This document shows positions 1 through 9,000 of a stretch of 28,948 nt of DNA, piece by piece. Under the pieces are notes generated by a model. The model was not told the DNA's origin and did no database searches. It was given only the letters and a program-made list of their open reading frames with translations. This DNA is from Glutinoglossum americanum (taxonomy: Eukaryota; Ascomycota; Geoglossomycetes; Geoglossales; Geoglossaceae). Position 1 is the first letter of the stretch, and each line of letters begins with the position of its first letter. The stretch is from NCBI GenBank assembly GCA_020080175.1, contig JAGHQL010000245.1, positions 1-28,948 on the forward strand. Direction: 5' to 3'. The translations under genes were made by a program, and so were the position numbers.

Positions 1-1311
1 TGTTTGTGCGGGAGCAAGGTATGACAGATCTGCAAGAAGACGCGACACGAGGCAGCCGCGCCGCCCGGTTGGCGGTCGCGTCGAGGGGGGCGGCGGGGTC
101 GGGGAAGGCGGCGGCTAGCTCTGCGGCGAGGCGGGCGTAGATGGCGGGGTTGGCTACGACGTGGTACGCGGCGATGGTTAGGGCGTTGCCGGTGGTGTCG
201 GAGGTGCCGGCGACGAGGCTGAAGGCTTCGTACTTCAGGTCGTCGACCGTCGGCACGACGTGGCCCTCGGTGGCGTGCGGGTTGAGCAGGTGGTGGAAGA
301 TGGTGATGCGCGAGGGCGGCTTGGCGTGCGCGTCGACGGCGGCTTTGATGGCGACGATTTGCTCGCGGCATTCCTGTGGGGCGGCAGCGGGGGGTTAGGG
401 TGGGGTGTTTTTTTTTCCCCCGTGGGGTCAGGGGGAGGAGGGAGGGTGGGGGGGGGGGTGTACCTCCTGCATCTGCAGGAACATCCCGACGGGTTTGCTC
501 AGGATCTTCGCCAGCCACATGGGCGTGCTCATCGAGAGCTTCTGCAGCACCGGCCACTGCAGGAACACCCAGAAGGTGCCGAACAGCCCGCGGATCATGG
601 CGAAGAACTCCTCGCCGAACCCGGGCTTGTCCAGCAGGCCGTAGCAGTCGTCGAACGCGTAGTCGGTCAGCACGTCGATCGACACCGCGCGGAAGCCGTT
701 GTGCAGGTTGACGGGCGCGCTGGCGCGCAGCATGTCCGCCGCGCGCTCGCAGAGCCGCGCCACCTTCGCCTGCACGATCCCCTCGAGCTCCAGCACCATC
801 TTGCGCGAGAAGAGCGGGCTCAGCGCGGCGCGGCGGACGCGGTGCAGGTCGTTGGCGAAGGTGCCGAAGGCGGAGGTGCCCGTCTCGAAGATGCCGTAGA
901 ACTCGGGGCTCTTCCAGTACTTCGTGCCGACGTGGTAGATCTTCTCGTAGTTGTCGGGGTCGCACAGGTGCACCTCGTTGGGCGTGATTCGGAGGACTGG
1001 GCCTGCGCGGACAAAAACACACGGGTTAGTCCCGCCTTTTTTCTTTTTTTTTTTTGGCTCTGACAGCACCGGATTCACGCGAGCTCCGTACCGTATATCT
1101 CGTGCAGCTTCTCGATCTGGATGTAGAACCGGCTGCCGCCGACGACGCTGTAGTAGAGGCCATATAGGTTGGTGATGGCCGCGAGCTTCGGGCCAGGGAT
1201 GTGGGCGAGCGGGTGGAAGAAGAGACGGTACACGACGGCCACCGCCAGCCACAGGACGGCTAGGATGGGGATATACGGGAGCCAGTCCGAGACATTGCGA
1301 GCCAGCGCCAT
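1..1311 (-). CDS. Cytochrome P450, N-terminal part (cut by the window edge)
   Basis: Haem-thiolate monooxygenase, ER-anchored, resembling the CYP58/trichodiene-oxygenase-like group. Three exons on the minus strand: 1311-1092, 1002-464 and 373 to beyond base 1. Both introns close in frame (phases 1 and 0). The ATG at 1311 sits in a good context (CCCATGG). It is followed by a membrane anchor (about residues 10-30), then the hinge [26 protein letters not shown] reads across the first junction. The I-helix motif [11 protein letters not shown] in exon 3 carries the expected acid-Thr pair. The K-helix ExxR and the haem cysteine would lie outside the window. The frame stays open to base 1, but family resemblance fades in the last ~50 bases after ANRAARLP, where a GT at 48-47 could be a third intron donor. 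Both introns hold long homopolymers. Family call is firm; substrate unknown. Confidence 0.88.
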
Positions 1312-1404
1312 GGGAACCTTTTCAGATTTATTTTTCTTCGGTATCAGCCCTATGCCCCCGTGCAAACAATTCGCACACCACACGGTCCCCAAGCCCCGAA
1401 AAGG

Positions 1405-1422
1405 AAAAAAAAAAAAAAAAAA
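1405..1422 (+). repeat. Poly-A homopolymer, 18 bases
   Basis: Uninterrupted run of 18 A in the P450 upstream region, about 95 bases before its ATG (poly-T on the gene's strand). Promoter dT tracts of this kind exclude nucleosomes in fungi; the length may also be a sequencing artefact. Confidence 0.9.
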
Positions 1423-2407
1423 GTTACCTTTCGCGCAAGCCCAGCGTCGTAGGGGTTTTTTTTTCCGCAAAGCAGCTCAACGTCCGAGCCTAAACCCCGG
1501 CCTGGGAACGCAGAGCGAGCGGGGAGGAGAGGGGTGCAATATATGAGCCGGGGACTGCCCCATCTGCCCCGTTCCATCCCATCCTTCGACCCACATCCAC
1601 ACCCCCCCCCCCGCCGCGGCCTCGCAGCTGCGCGCCGCCCAAAGGAGAATAAGAAAAAAAAACAAAAACCGGAAAAACAACATTTAGAGTTCGGCGGCGA
1701 ACGTGGATCAAATCAGCGGGCGCGCGCCAAGGCCCGGATTCCGCGAACCTCTGTGCGGGGATCGGGGGGGGCTTCACGCGGCCGTCTGGAGATGGGGGAG
1801 CGTTGGCGCGTGGAATGCGCTTCTCTGTGCGCGTCCCAGGTGCTTGGGAGAGGGAAGGCAAAAAAGGAAGGAAAGAGATCTGTCCATCTCATCGCCAGGC
1901 CCGCATTTCCTCTCTTTCTTTCTTTTTTCCTGTTCTTCTTTCTTTTTTTTCCTTGGGATCGGAGCTTTCTCGTCGTCTCTCTCCCCCCCGGCGCGCTATC
2001 CTCGACTCGGGGCGAACATCCCCGCCCTTCCGTGCTGATCCTGATGCCCGCTCCCTCTGTGCCGCGCCGGTGCGGTGGCGGCTTGGCGGGTCGTGCGTGT
2101 GCGATCCTACTTGGCTGGGTTGGGGTTTTGTCGTTCGTTCTTGGAGCCGGGTGGGAGTGCTTGCGGGTTTATTTTGGTGTGGGGGAAGAGTGACTATTCT
2201 ACCTTGGCTTTTAGTCTATGCGGGGACGCTGAGATTGATCCGTAATAGGCAAAACTCTCCGTACACCACCAGCATGCAACTACGAAAGCGGCGGAGCTTG
2301 CAGCCCCATGCTCATTGAGGGATCGTGCAGGTGTGGATTCCAAATTGCAAGTTCTCAAATTCCAAATTCCAACGTTCGTTGAGAGGCTACTTCGTGCGCA
2401 TCGTCTT

Positions 2408-2429
2408 ATTGGGATTGGGATTGGGATTG
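2408..2429 (+). repeat. Short tandem repeat, unit ATTGGG
   Basis: Three perfect ATTGGG units followed by a partial fourth. This is not the fungal telomere unit TTAGGG in any rotation. It lies about 110 bases downstream of the amidase stop. Confidence 0.85.
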
Positions 2430-2540
2430 CGGTAGAGTATTCTACGGCATGACGCTGACAACTAATCCACTGCGCACCGAAACGAAAAAGAGGGCAGACT
2501 ATAATAAAGTCTACAGCTCTTGGTTGTGCGCAAGCGGACG

Positions 2541-5083
2541 CTAATGCGCCTCCGCCGCCTTCAGAGCCGCGCACACGATTTTTGCAATCGCCCACACCTT
2601 CTCTTCTTCGTGCTTCCTCGCCACGATCTGCAGCCCGACTGGAGCTCCGTCGTAGGCGTCGGCGTCGTCTGCGCGTCGCTAAACGTCACTACGGGGTGCG
2701 CGCAGAAAAAATTGCCAGAGTCTGACTGAACTTACACGCTTTCCAATTCATGCTGTCTACATCGTTCAGAGGTGTATAGCCTTCGTCAAACACATCGATG
2801 TTCTTGTTCGCCTTCGTTACGGGAATGACCACGGCGCTGTAATCCATCAGGTTGATGCTTTCCGTGTATGCTGTTTTTCACCGCATGTTGCTGGGTTAGT
2901 CCATGGTTTCCTGGAGATGGAAAACAAAAACGGTGAAAATGGGAATCGGTCTTGGTGGCGGGGTAGCGCAACCTGGCAAGTGGGGGGTTGGACTAGGATA
3001 GGATGGACAAACCGGTGTGATAGTATTTGCTATGTATGACCGCTGCGTGAGGAGCGACAGGCATGATGACCGCATCTACAATCTGGCCTTCAGGCGCGAA
3101 CCGGGTCAGTGGAGGTAGCAACAGTTAATCAAGGGTGGACTACTGGCCTTGGTCGCCATCGGCGGTGGAGTTCCAGTAATCCGAGTAGGCTTCGCAATAG
3201 TCTCTCCCCTGGAGAGTCAGGTCCTGATACTCGAGCAGGTTGATCGGATCTCTGAGCTGAAACCACTCCTCGAGGTCGGGGATTAATGGTTCACCGGATA
3301 GGCTGAGTTGCTTGTGGATATCGTGTGCACCGTCGGCCATCAGAAATGCCCACTAGGCGGTTCGGGTTTGGTCAGCAAGGATATAGAGTATACCAGAAGA
3401 AGGAGAGGGGGTTCTATTTACGTGGACTCCCCTTGCGGTGCTGTGCAGCGGTGGATTCCAGTCGACGACCTTTTGGTACCAAACCATCAGCAATGACCAC
3501 TCTAAGAGTGAAATTATCAGGCTGTGGCTAGTTTCTACCTTATGTCCCGCCTTCTTCACGGCATTAAGCACCGTATGGAGGCCTCTTAAAACTGGAGGAT
3601 GGGGTCCCACCACCCCATCGGTCCAGTAAATCCCAAGTTTCAAGGGCAGTCGGTCATTTGCCGCGCCATCCGGTGACGCCCTCTCGAGGGTAGAATCCGC
3701 TATCTCTTGACGCCACGGAATGCTAATCACTTCCGGATCGCGGAGCCACGGCTGCGTCGACAAGACAGAAGCCATCACCAACCTCAAGGCGTCGATGGAG
3801 GTGGACATGAATCCGACAGACGAAGGGTGGGTGGTTTGACCTGGGTTCTATGGAAAGACAAGCCTTCGTGAGCAAGCAAGCAAGCTATGCCGACCGCTGC
3901 AACTAGAGAAAAGCAGAGCCCGTGAACATACCGTGTTCGCAACGTCTCTGTAAGAAAAGCGATTATGTGTGGGTTTGACGCAGTATATGCCGCAAAATGC
4001 CGCTGGAATTCTCACGGAACCACCTGCGGGAGGAGGAGGGAAACGCTAAGCCCAAAGCCAACACCAGCGGACTAGACCAGCAAACGACTCCACTCACCAA
4101 TATCCGTGCCAACCCCCACCGAACTGCCCCTCAAAGCCAGCAGCGCGCCCTCACCTACCCAACCCACCGCGTCAGCGCCCCCCCATTCATCCAAGAAGCC
4201 ACGATCCGCTTACCTCCCGACGAACCCCCGCAGGACAGAAGCCGGTTGACCGGATTCAACGTCCGCCCGATCAAGTTGTTGACGGTCTCGCCGAGCTGGG
4301 AACGCGGTTAGCACATAGCCGACCCTCAGGCCCGCGCAGTACGTACCAAGAGCGTCTGCGGCACGCTAGTCTGGCGCGACGCACAAACAAACAAACTCAG
4401 CCCGCTGTCCTCTCTGCACCCAAGCCGCGCGGGGGTGGGGACGTACCTTGCAATACAGCACTGCCCCCAGAGAAAGCAGCTCGCCCACGAGCTGGCTCTG
4501 GGCGCTGCGGGCTTTGCCGGGGCTCCGGTCCCCCTCGTGCGTCCCGATCCAGCCGACGTAGCCCATGGTGGTGTCGGCGCCCCTGACGTGGAACTGGTCC
4601 TTGAGGCTGACCGGGAGCCCGTGGAGGGGGCCTTGCGGGGTTTTGTGCGCGCTGAAGTGCGCGTCTAGCTCGCGTGCGCGCGAGAGGGCGGAGGCGAAGA
4701 GGATTTCGTGGAGGCAGGGGTTCTGGGGGGGGTGGAGGTGTGGTTAGTGGAGGTGGAGGGTCTTGAGGGGCGGAGGTACTCTTCGGGTGTTTACTCACGA
4801 TTTGGTGAGCGATGGCTGCTGTCTTGCAGTATGCTCGGGTTACCTGGAGGGCCGTGTACTGGCCGGACGCGATCTTTTCGACCAGTGGCACGCTATCGTT
4901 GCGGATAATCTCCAACTCTTCTTTGTCTAGGAATTTCTCGATGAAAGGCCCGCTGAGCTGCCTTTGATTCTTGGCGTCTTCGAGATCGGCTTGGCCTAGA
5001 ACCCACTCTTGAGGGATTTCCGACTTTGTGGCCGCAACCTTTGCCTTGGCCAGGGTCTGCCAAGCCTCTTGTTGGGTCTGCAT
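2541..5083 (-). CDS. Acetamidase-type amidase (amidase signature family), complete, 12 exons
   Basis: Ser-cisSer-Lys amidohydrolase releasing ammonia from small or aryl amides; cytosolic, no signal peptide. Minus-strand exons: 5083-4799, 4722-4447, 4370-4347, 4295-4214, 4154-4098, 4023-3932, 3847-3539, 3469-3422, 3352-3148, 3087-3013, 2870-2736, 2668-2541. All phases close, giving 571 residues, normal for the family. Catalytic residues: Lys136 in LPVSLKDQF, cis-Ser220 in CGGSSGG, and nucleophile Ser244 in GTDIGGSVRIPAAF; the 24-residue Ser spacing matches FAAH. Other family blocks are KPTHNRFSYRDVANT, FLMADGAHDI, VDAVIMPVAPHAAV and GAPVGLQIVARKHEEEKVWA at the end. ATG 5083 opens the usual N-terminal helix. 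Exon 3 is only 24 bases. The 69-base intron 3538-3470 is a multiple of three without a stop. The intron 3147-3088 looks GC-AG. Family certain; substrate unknown. Too divergent for me to call it the A. nidulans amdS orthologue. Confidence 0.93.
3088..3147 (-). other. Putative GC-AG intron flanked by an 8-base direct repeat
   Basis: Homology demands joining DGDQ to GQIVDAVIMPV, and no GT donor preserves the frame. The only frame-correct solution uses donor AAG|GCCAGT (intron from 3147) and acceptor TGAAG|GCC (exon resumes at 3087). AAGGCCAG occurs at both ends (3150-3143 and 3090-3083, minus strand). The 60-base insert contains in-frame stops, so it must be removed for a full-length product. 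Confidence 0.65.
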
Positions 5084-6011
5084 CTTCTAGGCGGTCTTGC
5101 AATAATCGCGCTAGGTTCTCCTCTGTGGCGATGGTAGCTGGAAAGTACTGTTCTTCTCTGTCCTTGCGTTACTCTTCCTGGATTGTCGAATGTGTAGGAG
5201 CGGCTTGGAGGGAGGCTGGCTGGGTTGACGTCTGCTGAAAAGTGGGGTTTCCATGTGGGGCTCTCGAGTAATAGGTTGGGTTAGTAGGTTTAGTAGGTGG
5301 AGGTGCCTCAGGCCAGAAAATATTTGGTTGGCTCGCGCTGGTTGGCTCGCCTCATGAGTGGCTGGGTGCATTAATCGAGGGGTTGCGCCACTCAGCACGT
5401 TGTTTCATCAGGCAGACCCGACGTGGCTGTGATGGGTTAAATAGTAAATAATAAATAATATTAACGGTGGGGCCTGTGCTGCTTTGCTTGCTGGCGATTT
5501 CTGCAGTGGCGCACTCTCACGAAGTGCTGGAGGACAGTGCGGTAGATTTAATGAATTACGCGTTCGGAATTTCTCTTCATCACGACGTGAACCGGCGAAA
5601 CAAGGGACTCGGTGGCGTCTGGTGAGGCTTTTGGAATGCAGAATTAGCAGCGCATATTTCGGTTCAGAAGCCAATGGCGGGACTATTCGTTGGGGCGCAT
5701 TTGTTTTGTTGCTGGCGGCCCCACGCAAATTCCCCTGAGACGGGATGTTGCCAAGAAAACCGTTACTCGCCTTCCCTTCTCGTCTACTTGTGTGCCAGGA
5801 CCCCAGGCGGGAACGCGAAGCTTAACCAGTCAGCAGGGCTATGCTAAGAATAGCAGGGCGTTTTCCGCAAGACTCATCTCCGATCGCACTACCACGTCTC
5901 CGCGCATCAGCACTCCAAGCTTGGGTCGCAGCAACATCAACTGTTTTGCAGACCTATCCTTCCAAAGGAGCAAGTCATCGTTGAATCTCAAACGAGTCAT
6001 CATATTCGAAG
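5084..6011. promoter_or_regulatory. Divergent intergenic region between amidase and hydrolase-kinase gene
   Basis: 928 bases shared by two diverging genes. Visible elements: an AT-rich stretch at about 5438-5465, a CCAAT box on the plus strand near 5671 (about 340 bases before the 6012 start), and an 11-base direct repeat GGTTGGCTCGC at 5326-5336 and 5340-5350. I saw no GATAAG-type nitrogen-regulator sites close to the amidase start. No supportable ORF. Confidence 0.6.
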
Positions 6012-9000
6012 ATGGGTTCTAGCGGCTCGGACTCGCGAGACTTGAGAACCTTGCTGACGGTGGAGCAGCGAGCGGAGCTCACATTATTGATAGCCACCGG
6101 CATTGCGCGCATGCGGCGCAGCATCAGGGAGGCCTTCGACTTGATCGAGACAGAACCGTCCGGTAAGGCAGCGGGGAATGTAGAGGCGGCCACAGCGACC
6201 CGTAACGATGAGAGAGCGGCCCTACTCCAGCAGAACCGTGACATCGTGCCTTCAGCAGCCGAACTTGAGCTAAAGACACTCAAAGCTGCGTGTCTGAAGC
6301 ATTTTGGCGGCTGGCGACGTTCAGTTATCACACGTGTGGGGGAGGCGGCCAACTCACGGGCTGATGGTTCTCAGAATCGCCAGATGAGTCCCTCATCGCC
6401 CAAGCCAAAGAATGAAGGTGCTATCGCGACACAAGGGTTAAAGGCTCCCGCGCTTCAAAGCGCCTACTCTCCAATTCCCACAAACCTGTCGACTCTACCC
6501 ACGGAGACGCGAACCGCCATTCTCGAAACGGTGCTTCTGCTACTGCTGAGTCTTGAGCACTACGCTGCATACTCTCGGGTCCTGCTGCTATATCTCGCCC
6601 TATCCCTCCAACTGCCCATCTCGGCGCTCACCACCGTGGAAACCCAAGTCGCGCAGTCCCTCCTCCGAACCGCGAATGAGATGTCGGCGCACCGCGAGAC
6701 TCAGAAACGCCGCGAAGAAAACAAGACATCTTGGCAGTGGAAAGTCGGGCTGGCTTCCGTCGCTGGGGCAGCCCTCATTGGCGTTACGGGCGGCTTGGCT
6801 GCCCCCATGGTCGCGTCAGGAATAGGCACTCTTATGGGGGGATTGGGATTGGGTGCTACCGCCGCCGCGGGGCTTCTGGAGGCGCTAGCGGGTAGCGGGA
6901 TGCTCGTCGGGAGTCTCTTTGGGGCCTACGGGGGCAGGATGACTGGGAAGGCGGTTGATGCTTATGCGAAGGAAGTGGAGGATTTTGGATTTTTGCCCAT
7001 TGGTGGTAAACCGGAGGTGAGGGAGAATGGGGAGGAAGGTGCGAGGAGATTAAGAGTCACGATCGCAGTTAGCGGATGGCTGACGAAGGAGGAGGACCTC
7101 TTGGCACCTTGGAAGGTCCTCGGGCAGGAAACTGAGGCCTTTGCCTTGAGGTACGAGCTCGATGCCTTGCTGGAGCTCGGCAATGCCCTCAAGTCTCTGG
7201 TGAAATCTTTGATATGGGCGCAGGTGAAGCAGACGGTGCTGACCGCCCTCTGTGGTGGCCTTTGGCCCGTCTTCTTACTGCAGATGGCTCAGGTCGTCGA
7301 TAATCCGTTCAGCATTGCACTTTCTCGGTCTGAAAAGGCAGGTAAAATACTTGCGGATGCCCTGATTAACAAAGTGTCAGGCGAACGACCGGTTACCTTA
7401 ATCGGCTACTCTCTAGGCTCGAGAGTTATCTATTCTTGCCTGATGTCTCTTGCCGAGAGACGGGCTTTTGGGCTCGTGGAGTCGGCCGTCTTTATCGGCT
7501 CGCCGATACCAGCGAAGACAAGCGATTGGCGCGCAATAAGGAGCGTGGTTGGTGGAAGAGTGGTGAATGTCTTCTCCGAGGATGACTACATCCTCGCCTT
7601 TCTCTACCGTACAAGCAGCATCTTGAGCGGCGTTGCAGGGCTCCAGGCGGTCCGTGACGTTAAAGGCGTCGAGAATTTTGACGTCACCCCCCAGGTCAGC
7701 GGTCACCTGAAGTATCGCTATACTGTAGGAAGCATCCTGAAGAAGATCGGATGGGAGGACATACAAGTGAGTGAGGTGGAGGAGGAGGAAGTGAAGATGA
7801 TCATGGTCGACGAAGAGGTGGAACAGCATAGGAGGGAACGGGCGGAGGAGCAGGCGGAAGAACAGGCGGAGGAAGTAGGAATAACCATGATCGACAACGA
7901 AGCGGAGCAAGATAAGAAGGAGCGGACAGATACTGCAGCTAAACTTACAGGGCGCCAGCGCGATGAAAATGCTAGTGACGAGTTCGAGGTGATGGAGGAA
8001 ATAGCAGACCTCTTCCCTCCACCGATACAGGATGGCAAACTAGTGGCAAGGAAACGGCTCAAGGACTCCGCTTTTCCCCGAATCACAAGGTTTTTGGAGC
8101 TCACCGGAAAACCCGAATGGAGCCTGCGTCCTAGGACCTATTCTGTCCTCCGTATGATCAACAGAGTAGATGTCATGAGCTCATTTGTCTCCGAAGGGCT
8201 CTACGACATCTCTCTCCCCTACTCGGAGAAAACCCTCCCGGACGTATTCGGCAGCCCTGCCGCACGCTCGAGATTCTTAGAGTCCCAACCTCTAGTCCTC
8301 GCGACGCAAGCCGCGGACATGGAGAGTGGCGAGGGGCGGCATAGACACTTCGTGGAGAGCGGGGACGTGCATTTCCAGCGGATCAAAGAGCTTGGGAGAG
8401 GGGGGTTCGGTGTCGTGGACCACGTCTGCAGCAGGCTTAGCCTCAATGAGTTTGCGCGAAAGCGCATGTCGAGGGGGACGACGTTCAAGAAGGACAAAGC
8501 AGCGATCCTGAGCTTCGAGCGAGAGCTGGAAACGCTCAAGCGCCTCTCGCACCACCACCTGGTCAAATACGTTGGGAGCTATACGGATCCGAAATACGTC
8601 GGGCTGATCATGTCGCCCGTGGCAGACAGCAACCTAGCGCAGTTCCTAGAAACCGACCCGTTTCCCGCCGAACGGCTCGTATCACTCCGGCGCTTCTACG
8701 GCTGTCTAAGCTCGGCGCTGCTCTACCTGCACGAGAACAAGATCCGGCATAAAGACATCAAGCCTATGAACATCCTCGTTCACGGCGACAACGTCCTGAT
8801 CACCGACTTTGGAACCTCACTCGACTGGACGGAAAAGGGACACAGCACCACCATCGACACATCGACGAGCCCAAGAACCCTAGCATATTGCCCCCCCGAA
8901 GTAATCAACTCAGAAGTAAGCCCCCCCATCCCCCCCTTAAAACCCCAAGAACGCTCACCAACCCCCCACCAGCGCCGCAACTCCCAATCCGACATCTACA

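Larger units (their letters stand above)
1312..2540. other. Intergenic: low-complexity upstream region of the P450
   Basis: No gene is supportable. The first half is the promoter side of the P450 at 1311. It is full of homopolymer and polypyrimidine tracts: 18 A at 1405-1422, T and C runs near 1456 and 1600, and CT-rich stretches at 1905-1960. Open frames here translate to low-complexity K/P/F/G-rich strings without a recognisable domain. The right part is the downstream flank of the amidase that ends at 2541. Confidence 0.7.

Noticed and set aside
1534-2193. 219-codon open frame, plus strand
   Set aside because: The translation is low-complexity (K, P, F and G runs from homopolymers) with no domain and no splice-consistent extension.
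2408-2429. ATTGGG repeats as interstitial telomere sequence
   Set aside because: The unit is not a rotation of TTAGGG/CCCTAA and there are only about three copies.
3083-3150. Amidase as a pseudogene because of the stop after DGDQGQ
   Set aside because: A frame-correct GC-AG intron removes it, and all other exons are intact with every catalytic residue.
5326-5350. GGTTGGCTCGC direct repeat upstream of the amidase as an operator
   Set aside because: Only two copies with no symmetry and no known factor; noted as a repeat only.
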